Shown: positions 5,999 to 13,913, numbered from the stretch's first letter. The stretch: 20,389 nucleotides of DNA from an uncultured Clostridium sp. (GCA_905213875.1 CAJMJN010000026.1:1-20389), one strand, 5' to 3'. The notes: a model not told the origin generated them from the letters alone. Made by a program: numbers and translations.

Positions 5999-6478
5999 AT
6001 GGATTTAAAAATTAAAACAGAAAAAGAAGAATTTCATGGAAGGACTTGTGGAATAATTAAGCAAGAAAATAAATTCTTGATTATGAGAGTAAATAAAACT
6101 TCTTATTATCATATACCAGGAGGACATATAGAAATTGGAGAAGATTCGGAACAGGCTGTTATTCGTGAAATAAAAGAAGAAATTGGATGTGATGTTCAAG
6201 AAGCAAGTTTGTTTTCAATACAGGAAAATTTTTGGACAAGAAACGATAAAAAGTGTCATGGAATAGAGTTTTACTATATAATAAAACCTAAACAAAAATT
6301 ACAAATGCAAGACTATGAAAAAATTGAAAATGATAAAGGAGAAGAAAAACTATTAGAATTTAAATGGGCTACTGCTGAAGAATTAAAGGATATAGATTTA
6401 AGACCTGTTAATATTAGAGATATGTTAATAAGTGAAGAATATCTTAAAGGATTATCACACATTGTGAAAAGAGGGTAA
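5999..6478 (+). CDS. NUDIX hydrolase
   Basis: This 159-residue protein has a complete Nudix box, GX5EX7REUXEEXGU, at residues 42-64: G42, E48, then R56-E57 and E60-E61, which bind the metal. It is preceded by the typical HIPGG. NUDIX enzymes hydrolyse nucleoside diphosphates linked to another moiety (X), such as nucleotide sugars, damaged dNTPs or caps. Sequence alone does not give the substrate. The start is ATG 5999 with AGGAAG 8 nt upstream. The HIT gene begins 4 bp after the stop, with its ribosome binding site (GAGGG) inside the end of this gene, indicating co-translation. Confidence 0.9.
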   Translation: MDLKIKTEKEEFHGRTCGIIKQENKFLIMRVNKTSYYHIPGGHIEIGEDSEQAVIREIKEEIGCDVQEASLFSIQENFWTRNDKKCHGIEFYYIIKPKQKLQMQDYEKIENDKGEEKLLEFKWATAEELKDIDLRPVNIRDMLISEEYLKGLSHIVKRG

Positions 6479-6482
6479 GCAA

Positions 6483-7124
6483 GTGAAAGAATGTGTATTT
6501 TGCAATATAGTCAAAACAGGAAATAATAATAATGAAAAAGAAAGAAATGTTATTTTATATGAAGATGATTTATTATTAATTACCCAAGCTACCGGAAGTC
6601 CAGTTAGAGGATATTTAATGATAGTGATAAAACGACACATAAATGGATTTGCTGAATTGTCAAAAGAAGAATTAAAGCATGTCGAAAAACTTATAAATAT
6701 AATTAAGGACTTTTATAAAAAATACTTTTATATCGATTCAATATTATTAGAACACGGCTCTACAGAAAATGGCAGACATCCTCAAAGCATAGTACATGCT
6801 CATTTACATTTAATTCCATTTAATTTCGATGAAGAAATTGAAAAAGAACTATTGACAGAGTTACATTTAAAATCCATTGAATCATTTGAGAATATAAAAA
6901 TTAATGAAAAATTAGATTATTGGTTATATTGCGACTCAAAAGGAAGATATTATACATCTTCTAATATTATTAATGCTCCAAGATCAATTTTTATGAATTT
7001 AATAGCTAAACAAATAAATTTGCAATTACCTTATGAATGGAGAAAAAATGTTACCCAAAAGGAATATATAGACGAAATGATAAAAATATTTAAAGATAAT
7101 AAGAAATTTTTAAAAAATATATGA
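6483..7124 (+). CDS. HIT-family nucleotide hydrolase/transferase-like protein
   Basis: This 213-residue protein starts at GTG 6483, with GAGGG 7 nt upstream. The histidine triad reads HAHLH (H105, H107, H109), followed by LIPF; the middle His would form the nucleotidyl intermediate. CVFC at residues 4-7 is the N-terminal half of a possible zinc site, as in Hint/GalT-type HIT proteins. About 90 residues follow the triad, longer than simple Hint proteins, with no recognised domain. HIT enzymes split or transfer AMP or NMP groups from phosphoramidates, dinucleotides or nucleotide sugars, which agrees with the NUDIX and kinase neighbours. It is the last intact gene of the cassette. Confidence 0.85.
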   Translation: MKECVFCNIVKTGNNNNEKERNVILYEDDLLLITQATGSPVRGYLMIVIKRHINGFAELSKEELKHVEKLINIIKDFYKKYFYIDSILLEHGSTENGRHPQSIVHAHLHLIPFNFDEEIEKELLTELHLKSIESFENIKINEKLDYWLYCDSKGRYYTSSNIINAPRSIFMNLIAKQINLQLPYEWRKNVTQKEYIDEMIKIFKDNKKFLKNI

Positions 7125-7177
7125 CTGAAATTATATTTAATATAAAAAGAAACAGTATAAAAATATACTAATCATAA

Positions 7178-7335
7178 GATAAACATTTAAAAATAAAAAT
7201 AGGGGAATACAATGAATTAACAGATGCAGATATAGTTTGTATAACAGCTGGAGTTCCTCAGAATATTGTAAAAGAATCAAGAGATGATGATTTAGAAAAA
7301 TGCAATAAAATATTTGAGAATATTATCTATTCATT
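7178..7335 (+). pseudogene. Lactate/malate dehydrogenase fragment
   Basis: An open stretch without a start codon encodes GEYNELTDADIVCITAGVPQ, then SRDDDLEKCNKIFENII. This matches the DADIVVITAGxPQKPGETRLDLxxKNxxIF core (end of the NAD-binding fold) of L-lactate dehydrogenase. About 45 residues are left; the N-terminal Rossmann start and the catalytic half are absent. The frame runs on without similarity to a stop at 7378-7380. Confidence 0.68.
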
Positions 7336-7503
7336 TTTCAGCAGACAAACAATAAATATACCGTATCTGGACCAGAAATAGCATTTAGAGAAATAAGGAA
7401 AAAAGCTGGAATAACAAGGAAAGTAACGGTACATGGATTAAGACGTAATTTTGCAACAGATTTAATAGAAAATGGATTGGATATATTAATAATCAAAAAT
7501 TAA
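7320..7503 (+). pseudogene. Tyrosine recombinase/integrase C-terminal fragment
   Basis: An open frame ending at TAA 7501-7503 encodes KYTVSGPEIAFREIRKKAGI, then VTVHGLRRNFATDLIENGLDI. HGLR followed by R-x-FAT-x-L-x-x-x-G is the box II His-x-x-Arg region of phage-type integrases. The upstream catalytic Arg and the downstream LGH and Tyr are missing, so it cannot be active. It lies in a different frame from the dehydrogenase fragment, with the junction near 7325-7350, and it ends a few bases before the right direct repeat. Confidence 0.75.
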
Positions 7504-7506
7504 TCA

Positions 7507-7532
7507 TAAACTGCTCTCTATTTTGTATTATC
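7507..7532 (+). repeat. Right copy of the 26-bp direct repeat (possible attR)
   Basis: This is identical to 4474-4499. It begins four bases after the stop of the recombinase remnant and ends three bases before the -35 box of the nucleoside kinase gene. The left arm of the terminator hairpin is absent here. Confidence 0.7.
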
Positions 7533-7535
7533 TAA

Positions 7536-7564
7536 TTGACTTATAAGGATTTTTAAGTTAAAAT
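7536..7564 (+). promoter_or_regulatory. Promoter of the nucleoside kinase gene
   Basis: TTGACT at 7536-7541 and TAAAAT at 7559-7564 are 17 bp apart; transcription would start near 7571, and the AAAGGAGG and ATG 7591 follow. The promoter starts just outside the right direct repeat. Confidence 0.68.
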
Positions 7565-7590
7565 AAATTAGTACAAAAGGAGGATTTTAT

Positions 7591-9231
7591 ATGGAAATAC
7601 GTTACAAAGATAAAGTTTTAGAAGTAGAAAAAGGTAGTAAAATATATGACATATTTAAAAATGAAATTAAAAATAGTGAAAATACAGTTGTAGGAGCTAT
7701 TTATAATAATTCATATGTAAATTTAAGTAGACATATGAATTTTAAAGGTAGAGTAGAATTAATTTCAATAAATTCTAAAATTGGAATAAAAATATATAGA
7801 AGAACATTAATATATATATTTGCAATGGCATTAAAAAAATTATTTCCAGATAATAGAGCAACAGTTAATTATCAAATGGAAAATGCAGTATACTGCGATT
7901 TAGGAGATATAGAAGTTACAGATGAGATTGTTGAAAAAATTAATGAAGAAATGAGAGATATTGTAAGAAAAAATTTATTTATAAAAAAAGTTGTTATGAA
8001 TAGAGAACAAGCAGAACAATTTTATAAAGAAACTCAAACTGCAAGAGGAAAACTACAATATGATTTAAAATCAAATAAAAAAATTTATATGTACTATTGT
8101 GAAGATTATTTTAATTATTGTTATGGAGTATTAGCAAGAACAACAGGAGCAATTAAAATATTTGATATAGTAAAATATGATAAGGGTATTTTATTAAGAT
8201 ATCCAAGTGCCGGAAAGCCAGATCAATTGCCTAAAATTATACAAAATAAAAAAATGAAATGGGCATATAATGAATATAATGAAATTCATAAAATATTAAA
8301 TATTAATACAGTATATAAATTAAATGATGCTGTAAAAGAAAAAAGAATTAAAGATGTAATAATGATTGATGAAGCATTACATGAAAAAAATATTGCTAAT
8401 ATTGCTGATAAAATAGCTAAAGACAAAAAAATAAAAATGATTTTAATAGCAGGACCATCATCTTCTGGAAAAACAACATTTGCACAAAGATTAGGAATTC
8501 AATTAAGAGTAAATAAGATAAAACCAGTAACAATTTCTGTTGATAATTATTTTGTGGAAAGACAAGATACTCCGAGGGATGAAAATGGAGATTATAATTT
8601 TGAATGTATAGAAGCAATAGACTTAGAACTATTTAATAATCATTTAACAAGATTACTAAATGGTGAAAGAGTAGAAATGCCACAATTTGACTTTTTAGAG
8701 GGAACTAAAAAATATAATGGTAAATATTTGCAATTAAAAGATGATGAAGTCTTAGTTATAGAAGGAATTCATTGTTTAAATGATAGATTAACAAGTAGTA
8801 TTCCTCAAGATCAAAAATTTAAAATTTATATAAGTGCTTTAACTGTTTTAAATATGGATAGATATTCAAAAGTTTCTTCAACAGATGTAAGGCTAATAAG
8901 AAGAATAGTAAGAGATTATCAATTTAGAGGATATTCAGCAGAACATACAATTGATACTTGGCCAAGTGTAACTAGAGGAGAGGTAGAAAATATTTTTCCA
9001 TTCCAAGAAAGTGCAGATGTAATATTTAATACATCATTGATTTATGAATTGGGTGTATTAAAAGGAATTGCAACACCTTTATTAAAGGAGATACCAATTG
9101 AGCATCCAGAACATGCAGAAGCACAAAGACTATTAGGATTGTTAAAATATATAAGATCAATTCCTGCAAGTGAAGTTCCAACAAACTCATTATTAAAAGA
9201 ATTTGTTGGTGGTGGAGATTTTGAGTATTAA
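7591..9231 (+). CDS. TGS domain/uridine-kinase-like nucleoside kinase
   Basis: This 546-residue protein fits the long clostridial nucleoside kinase family. An N-terminal TGS-like domain (about 1-60) is followed by a threonyl-tRNA-synthetase second-additional-domain-like region (about 65-240). The C-terminal part is a uridine-kinase/PRK fold with Walker A GPSSSGKTT (288-296) and VTISVDNYF shortly after. VLVIEGIHCLN is the Walker B-like strand, and RRIVRDYQFRG carries lid arginines. By homology it phosphorylates a nucleoside at the 5-prime position; the role of the tRNA-synthetase-like part is unknown. AAAGGAGG lies 7 nt before ATG 7591. The RNHCP gene follows after 17 bp, probably in the same operon. 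It appears to be resident chromosomal sequence flanking the inserted cassette. Confidence 0.88.
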   Translation: MEIRYKDKVLEVEKGSKIYDIFKNEIKNSENTVVGAIYNNSYVNLSRHMNFKGRVELISINSKIGIKIYRRTLIYIFAMALKKLFPDNRATVNYQMENAVYCDLGDIEVTDEIVEKINEEMRDIVRKNLFIKKVVMNREQAEQFYKETQTARGKLQYDLKSNKKIYMYYCEDYFNYCYGVLARTTGAIKIFDIVKYDKGILLRYPSAGKPDQLPKIIQNKKMKWAYNEYNEIHKILNINTVYKLNDAVKEKRIKDVIMIDEALHEKNIANIADKIAKDKKIKMILIAGPSSSGKTTFAQRLGIQLRVNKIKPVTISVDNYFVERQDTPRDENGDYNFECIEAIDLELFNNHLTRLLNGERVEMPQFDFLEGTKKYNGKYLQLKDDEVLVIEGIHCLNDRLTSSIPQDQKFKIYISALTVLNMDRYSKVSSTDVRLIRRIVRDYQFRGYSAEHTIDTWPSVTRGEVENIFPFQESADVIFNTSLIYELGVLKGIATPLLKEIPIEHPEHAEAQRLLGLLKYIRSIPASEVPTNSLLKEFVGGGDFEY

Positions 9232-9248
9232 ATAGAAAGTGGTTAAAA

Positions 9249-9560
9249 ATGGAAAACAGAAATTTTACTAAAATAGATGAAGAATTTATATGTGAAAATT
9301 GCGGAAAAAAAGTAAGCAAATTAGGATATTCATGTAGAAATCATTGTCCATATTGTTTACACTCTAAACATGTTGATAAAAATCCGGGGGATAGGCAAGA
9401 AGAATGCCATGGGGTATTAGAACCAATAGGCTTAGAGATAGATAGTAAAAAAGGATATGTTATTGTTTTTAAATGCAAAAAATGTGGAGCTATACGAAAA
9501 AATAAAGCTGCTAAAGATGATAATATGGAGCTTATAATACAATTAAGTAGTAAGCATTAA
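9249..9560 (+). CDS. RNHCP domain zinc-ribbon protein
   Basis: This 103-residue protein has the motif that names the family, SCRNHCPYCLHSKHVD (about 28-43), followed by NPGDR and ECHG. Paired cysteines ENCGKK near residue 17, CPYC and a second pair KCKKCG (about 76-81) suggest two zinc-binding ribbons. Its molecular function has not been established; nucleic-acid binding is a reasonable inference from the zinc ribbons. It follows the nucleoside kinase gene by 17 bp with only a weak ribosome binding site. Confidence 0.88.
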   Translation: MENRNFTKIDEEFICENCGKKVSKLGYSCRNHCPYCLHSKHVDKNPGDRQEECHGVLEPIGLEIDSKKGYVIVFKCKKCGAIRKNKAAKDDNMELIIQLSSKH

Positions 9561-9612
9561 ATGAATTATTTCAAGAATAAAAAGCATAATTGTTTTGAAT
9601 AAAATAAAAAGT

Positions 9613-9641
9613 TTGACATATAATAAAATGTATGCTAATAT
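9613..9641 (+). promoter_or_regulatory. Strong promoter with no ORF downstream
   Basis: A perfect TTGACA (9613-9618) and TAATAT (9636-9641) are 17 bp apart, with an extended TGC at 9633-9635. An alternative TATAAT overlaps at 9639-9644. Transcription would start near 9648, where no coding frame begins. Confidence 0.65.
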
Positions 9642-9647
9642 AATTAT

Positions 9648-9717
9648 AGCAATTGCAAAAAACTTTTCAAAAAGTAACTTAGAAGACTAGGTTTGATGGA
9701 ACCTAGTCTTTTCTTTT
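9648..9717 (+). ncRNA. Candidate small RNA of about 70 nt
   Basis: A strong promoter and an intrinsic terminator enclose about 70 bases without a ribosome binding site or an ORF. No plus-strand gene follows for 2.7 kb, so it is not a leader. Its 5-prime part contains AAACTTTTCAAAAAGTAA (9660-9677), which recurs with one extra A at 9777-9795. It matches no RNA family I recognise. It could also be a decoy transcript or a cryptic promoter. Confidence 0.42.
9683..9717 (+). terminator. Intrinsic terminator
   Basis: AGACTAGGTT (9684-9693), a six-base loop TGATGG and AACCTAGTCT (9700-9709) form a perfect 10-bp stem followed by TTTTCTTTT. It ends the candidate small RNA and can also end read-through from the kinase-RNHCP operon. 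The stem is symmetrical and may work on the minus strand for the U32 gene, though no good T-tract is present there. Confidence 0.85.
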
Positions 9718-9861
9718 GCTAATCATCAAAATTTTTTACAATTAAGTAAACTATATATAATGCTAGCAGTTTTATGAAACTTTTCAAAAAAGTAATCTAC
9801 TCCATGCCACTTAGCAAGTTGGAATATACATATTAAATTAATTGTAAAAATTTGTCAACTG
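9718..9861. other. Intergenic stretch with a second copy of the small-RNA motif
   Basis: There is no ORF. TTTACA (9735-9740) and TATAAT (9756-9761) form a promoter-like pair with a short 15-bp spacer. The sequence at 9777-9795 repeats the AAACTTTTCAAAAAGTAA motif of the candidate small RNA with one added A. No terminator follows this copy. Confidence 0.3.
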
Positions 9862-10161
9862 TTAAATTTCTTTATTTAAATTCCCAGAAGTATAATCTTT
9901 ACCTTCAATACGTTTTCCATCTCTTACAACAGTAGTAATAGCATTAATTTCCGGAATAGATTCGTGTAAAATATCAATTCTTACAGAATCTACATTAAAT
10001 ATTTTACCAGGTATAGAAGTTATTTTGCTATTATAAATAGTAGTAACAGTTTGAATATTATCAGGTAAAATTTCAAAATTCATATTTAACCTGTCTTTTA
10101 AATAATAAGTATTAGTACTTCTACATTTTGCTGTACAAGAAGGATAACATTTATTAGATTC
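9862..10161 (-). pseudogene. Out-of-frame C-terminal tail of the U32 peptidase gene
   Basis: Translated in the frame shifted by one base, this stretch continues the U32 protein directly: GESNKCYPSCTAKCRS, then YYLKDRLNMNFEILPDN, and so on to a TAA at 9862-9864. The Cys-x-x-x-Cys-x-x-x-Cys cluster and following strands are the usual C-terminal end of long U32 proteins. An isolated 73-residue ORF (ATG 10083) exists in this frame but has no ribosome binding site of its own, so I treat it as the detached tail rather than as a gene. Confidence 0.75.
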
Positions 10162-12325
10162 ACCGTAATAAACAATAATTTATATTAAGTAAAGGAACCT
10201 TACCATAAACAATTAGTTCTTTTTGCAAATAATTATAGTTACATAAACTTGTAATAGTTTGTTTGTCTAATTCTGGTGATAATGTAAATGAACTTATTCC
10301 AAGTTTTTTTAATTCTAAGACAGTTTCAGAATTATATACATTAAAAGTATAATTCGCTATTACTTTATAATATTCATCTAAATTATTAAACAAACTGTGT
10401 AGTAAATTGAGATTCCCAATATTAGAAATTACAAAACCTTGAATATTGTATTTTTCTACAGCTTCTTCAGCATTAGCTAAAAATAAATTTTCATAATTAC
10501 TTTTTATAATTGTTGGCATATAAATATAAGTATCAAATTTTTTACTAATGATTTTTAGCACAGGAGAATATTTTTTACTTGTGAAATATTTTAAAGGAAT
10601 ATAGATACTGTCAATATTTTCAAGTTTGTTGTAATTCCAGTCACTATGTAAAACATTTAAAAGTAATGAAACTTTAGGTGTTGCATTAGAATTAATTTTT
10701 GTGTTATTAAAATTTCTCATGTTATTTAAAGTAGTAGAATCAGTTTCTTTACTAATATAATCTACAAAACTTTCAGGTAATTGCCTATGTATTTTAGATA
10801 TAGCAAAATTTTCTACATTTGAAAGAGCCGTTCTACGTAATTCGTTTAAAATACTAATTTTAGGTAAAAATAAATTTTTATCTAAATCTATATTAATATT
10901 TTTAAAATAATATGGTGTGTCAGTTGTTTTAGATATTTGCTTAATAATTGTTGCTTTATCAAGTGGTCTATTTTGAGCAATTTCAGGTATATAATCTAAT
11001 TTACATGAAATATCTAAGTTTTTGTATATTCCGTTTTTAGTATAGGATTTTATATTTATGGATATAGGTGTGTTCTTCTTTATAGAAACTGTACAGTTTA
11101 AAGCTGTTTTCTTAACTTCTTTTTTATAACTTTCTTTAGCAATAGTAGTTAATTCTTTCGAACTTAGTCTATAAACTTTATCACCAACTTTGATATTTCC
11201 TTTCATACGACCAATAGTAACTGTCTGACCAACTTGAGTTTCTTTTAAATTAGTATTCTTATTCATCAATTCGGAAATTTTATAACTACCATTTTCATTT
11301 CCTACTGAAATTGTATCTCCAATATTTAACTTTTCTTGTATTTTTAAAGTAATATGTCCTTTATTAGGATTGTATTTTTGAATAATGCCAATAAATAATC
11401 CCATATTATTAGGTTTTTTTTTGAAAACAAGATTTCTATTTTCAGAACTGTCCAAATGACCACTAGAAAAGTTACCTCTATTAAAAGCCTGAAGTAAAGT
11501 CTTTTTATCTTCTATGTTAATATTAAAATCATTTTTTGAATATGCTAAATCAATGTATTTTCTGTATATATTAGTAACTGTTGCTACATATTCAGGGGAC
11601 TTCATTCTACCTTCTATTTTTAAACAGTCAACACCTGCATTTATAAGTTGTGGCAAAAATTCTAAACCACACAAATCTCGAGTATTTAATAAATATCCGG
11701 AATCTATGGCTTTGTCATTTTCAATAAGTTTATAAGGTAGCCTACAAGGACCAGCACATTTGCCACGGTTTCCAGAACGTCCACCTAACATGCTAGAAAA
11801 TAGGCATTGCCCAGAATATGAAATACATAAAGCACCATGTACAAAACATTCAATTTCTATTGAAGTATTTTTACAAATATATTCGATTTCAGTTAAAGAA
11901 AGTTCCCTTGAAAGGACAACTCTTTTAAAACCTAATTCTTGAAGTTTTAAAGCACCATTTAAATTATGAATAGTCATTTGAGTACTCCCATGCATAGGTA
12001 AATCAGGAAATAATTCAATAAGCTTTTTTGCTAAACCAAGGTCTTGGATAATAATTGCATCAATTCCAAATTCGTATGCTTTACTAGCTAATTTTATGGC
12101 ATTATCAAATTCATTATCTTTGATTAATGTATTTAAAGTTAAATTGGTTTTAACACCTCTTAATTTTGCATATTCAATTGCTTTTTTTAATTCTGCTTCA
12201 TCAAAATTATGAGCAAAGGCTCTAGCGCTAAATAAATTTGCACCAAAATAAACACTATCAGCTCCATTTTGTACAGCAGCTTTTAGACATTCAAAATCTC
12301 CAACAGGAGAAAGTAATTCTATCAT
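10160..12325 (-). CDS. U32 family peptidase, RlhA/TrhP-like, truncated by a frameshift
   Basis: The gene encodes 721 residues as it stands. The U32 signature is intact: ECFVHGALCISYSGQCLFS (159-177), and CAGPC follows at 190-194; these cysteines are conserved in the family. U32 proteins of this kind (E. coli RlhA and TrhP) are required for prephenate-dependent hydroxylation of 23S rRNA or tRNA, despite the peptidase name. The long central part fits the DUF3656-type insertion. The reading frame stops at TGA 10162-10160 right after NINYCLLR. Removing one base at about 10165 restores a continuous 820-residue protein ending at 9862, the usual length. This may be a real mutation or a sequencing or assembly error. 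The start is ATG 12325, with GGAGG 6 nt upstream. Confidence 0.85.
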   Translation of the reverse strand: MIELLSPVGDFECLKAAVQNGADSVYFGANLFSARAFAHNFDEAELKKAIEYAKLRGVKTNLTLNTLIKDNEFDNAIKLASKAYEFGIDAIIIQDLGLAKKLIELFPDLPMHGSTQMTIHNLNGALKLQELGFKRVVLSRELSLTEIEYICKNTSIEIECFVHGALCISYSGQCLFSSMLGGRSGNRGKCAGPCRLPYKLIENDKAIDSGYLLNTRDLCGLEFLPQLINAGVDCLKIEGRMKSPEYVATVTNIYRKYIDLAYSKNDFNINIEDKKTLLQAFNRGNFSSGHLDSSENRNLVFKKKPNNMGLFIGIIQKYNPNKGHITLKIQEKLNIGDTISVGNENGSYKISELMNKNTNLKETQVGQTVTIGRMKGNIKVGDKVYRLSSKELTTIAKESYKKEVKKTALNCTVSIKKNTPISINIKSYTKNGIYKNLDISCKLDYIPEIAQNRPLDKATIIKQISKTTDTPYYFKNINIDLDKNLFLPKISILNELRRTALSNVENFAISKIHRQLPESFVDYISKETDSTTLNNMRNFNNTKINSNATPKVSLLLNVLHSDWNYNKLENIDSIYIPLKYFTSKKYSPVLKIISKKFDTYIYMPTIIKSNYENLFLANAEEAVEKYNIQGFVISNIGNLNLLHSLFNNLDEYYKVIANYTFNVYNSETVLELKKLGISSFTLSPELDKQTITSLCNYNYLQKELIVYGKVPLLNINYCLLR

Positions 12326-12411
12326 TTGTGTCCTCCAAATATTATTGTTTTTTTACGATTATATCATATTTATAAATATTTTTGTGTTTAAATGTAAAAT
12401 TTTAATTTTTA

Positions 12412-12440
12412 TTGACTAAAAAAAATGAAAATGATATAAT
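12412..12440 (+). promoter_or_regulatory. Promoter of the cadherin-like membrane protein gene
   Basis: TTGACT (12412-12417) and a perfect TATAAT (12435-12440) are 17 bp apart, with an extended TGA at 12432-12434. The TTG that opens the longest reading frame is this -35 box, which fixes the real start at the later ATG. Confidence 0.82.
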
Positions 12441-12474
12441 TTTTTCCATAAAGAAACTAAGGAGGAATTATAAT

Positions 12475-13734
12475 ATGAAAAGAAAAATAACAGATATAAA
12501 ATTCATAGTGTTTTTAACAATCATATTTTGTACAATGTTTGGAATATTTTTTTATACTGTAAATATGAACAATACTGAAATATTAATTAAAGCCAGTAGA
12601 AATTTAAAAGGAGTTCAAGAAAATACAGTTAATTCAAAAACAACCAATAGTAGCACAAGTAGTAATACTAGCAAAAATACAAGATCACAATCAGGAAATA
12701 CACAAAAAACTACTAATACAACAAGCAGTAGTAATGCATCAAGCACAAAAACTACAACAAAATCTAGTAATGCAGATTTATCTAATTTAGGAATAAAACC
12801 AAATGATTTTTCAGGTTTTACACCAAGTAAAACTTCATATGATGTAACAGTTTCAGCAGATGTAACAGAAGTAGAGGTTTATGCAACAGCACAAAACAGT
12901 GGAGCTAAAATAAGTGGAACAGGTAAACAAAAATTGCAAGATGGTAAGAATGAATTATCAATTGTGGTAACAGCAGAAAGTGGTGCAACAAAAACATATA
13001 CCATAAATGTAACAAAAGAAGGCAATAATGGAACAACAGAAACAGCGACAGACGAAGGAGAAGGATTATCAAGTTTAAAATTAGAAAATATAGAATTATC
13101 ACCAGAATTTAAAACAAATGTATATGAATATACTGCAAAATATACAGGTGATTTAAATAAAATAGATGTAAAAGCAGTTGCAACAGAACCTAAATATGTA
13201 GTTGATATAACAGGAAATGACGATTTAAAAGACGGAGAAAATATTATAACAATATTAGTATCTGATAGTGAGGGAAATAATGTTGCTACATATCAAGTAA
13301 CATTAACAAAATCAACAGTTGATGAAGAAGCTTTAGCTAAAGAACAAGAAGAAGCAAATAAAAAAGAAGAACAAAAAAAGGTATTGATAATTGGAGGAGT
13401 TATTGCAATTCTAATATTAGCAATTATTATATATCTAGTAATAAGACATAGAAGAAATAGTGCATGGGTAGAAGATTATATGATGCCATATTCAAGTGAT
13501 GGAGATGATGGCTTTATAGATGAGAATGAAAATAACTATGATTTTAAAAAAGTCAATAAAGATGAATTTGATTTTAGTAAAAGAGAAGAAGCTATAAATA
13601 AAGAATGTGAAGAAGAGCCTGTAATGTCTAAGCAAGAAGCAAGAGAAATGTTTTTAAGTGGATATGATCATAAAGAAGAAAATTATGAAGATGTTAGACC
13701 ACGAAAACGTAGCAAAGGAAAGCGTTTTAAATAA
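12475..13734 (+). CDS. Membrane-anchored protein with two cadherin-like beta-sandwich domains
   Basis: This protein has 419 residues from ATG 12475, with AAGGAGG about 10 nt upstream. An N-terminal hydrophobic segment (about 8-29) is a signal anchor. A Ser/Thr/Asn-rich linker follows (about 50-100). Two repeats then match the cadherin-like beta-sandwich domain: LSNLGIKP to TINVTKE (about 102-182) and LSSLKLEN to VTLTKS (about 198-280), each with the L-DG-N pattern near its end. A second membrane helix (about 303-324) precedes an acidic cytoplasmic tail of about 95 residues ending in a basic RKRSKGKRFK. Probably both termini are in the cytoplasm with the sandwich domains outside. A role in envelope or adhesion is inferred from the domains only. 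Confidence 0.82.
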   Translation: MKRKITDIKFIVFLTIIFCTMFGIFFYTVNMNNTEILIKASRNLKGVQENTVNSKTTNSSTSSNTSKNTRSQSGNTQKTTNTTSSSNASSTKTTTKSSNADLSNLGIKPNDFSGFTPSKTSYDVTVSADVTEVEVYATAQNSGAKISGTGKQKLQDGKNELSIVVTAESGATKTYTINVTKEGNNGTTETATDEGEGLSSLKLENIELSPEFKTNVYEYTAKYTGDLNKIDVKAVATEPKYVVDITGNDDLKDGENIITILVSDSEGNNVATYQVTLTKSTVDEEALAKEQEEANKKEEQKKVLIIGGVIAILILAIIIYLVIRHRRNSAWVEDYMMPYSSDGDDGFIDENENNYDFKKVNKDEFDFSKREEAINKECEEEPVMSKQEAREMFLSGYDHKEENYEDVRPRKRSKGKRFK

Positions 13735-13749
13735 ATATAATGATTAAAA

Positions 13750-13787
13750 AGCAGTAAGTATAAAAAATATACTTAACTGCTTTTTTT
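13750..13787 (+). terminator. Intrinsic terminator after the cadherin-like gene
   Basis: AGCAGTAAGTATA (13750-13762) pairs with TATACTTAACTGCT (13768-13781) with one bulged base, followed by seven T (13781-13787). Confidence 0.85.
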
Positions 13788-13796
13788 AGCAGATAA

Positions 13797-13913
13797 CTAG
13801 CAACATCCGCCTCTGTTGCCACCACAGCAACAACAAATTAATAATATAAGGATTATAATCCAGCAGCAGTCATCACCAAATCCGAAACCACCACAACCTC
13901 TGTTTTCTGGCAT
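13797..13913 (-). CDS. 38-residue Cys/Gly-rich hydrophobic miniprotein
   Basis: The start is ATG 13913 with a full AAGGAGGT 7 nt upstream and a good promoter further back, which makes this a real gene despite its size. The sequence opens MPENRGCGGFGFGDDCCW, continues with a hydrophobic stretch IIILILLI, and ends CCCCGGNRGGCC. Nine of 38 residues are Cys. The layout (Gly/Cys ends around one short membrane-like helix) recalls small Gly/Cys-rich sporulation or coat-associated peptides of Firmicutes, but I cannot assign a family. It is convergent with the cadherin-like gene and divergent from polC. Confidence 0.78.
   Translation of the reverse strand: MPENRGCGGFGFGDDCCWIIILILLICCCCGGNRGGCC

Noticed and set aside
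12412..12474. N-terminal extension of the cadherin-like protein from TTG 12412
   Set aside because: This stretch is the promoter (TTGACT and TATAAT); ATG 12475 has a strong ribosome binding site and starts the signal anchor.
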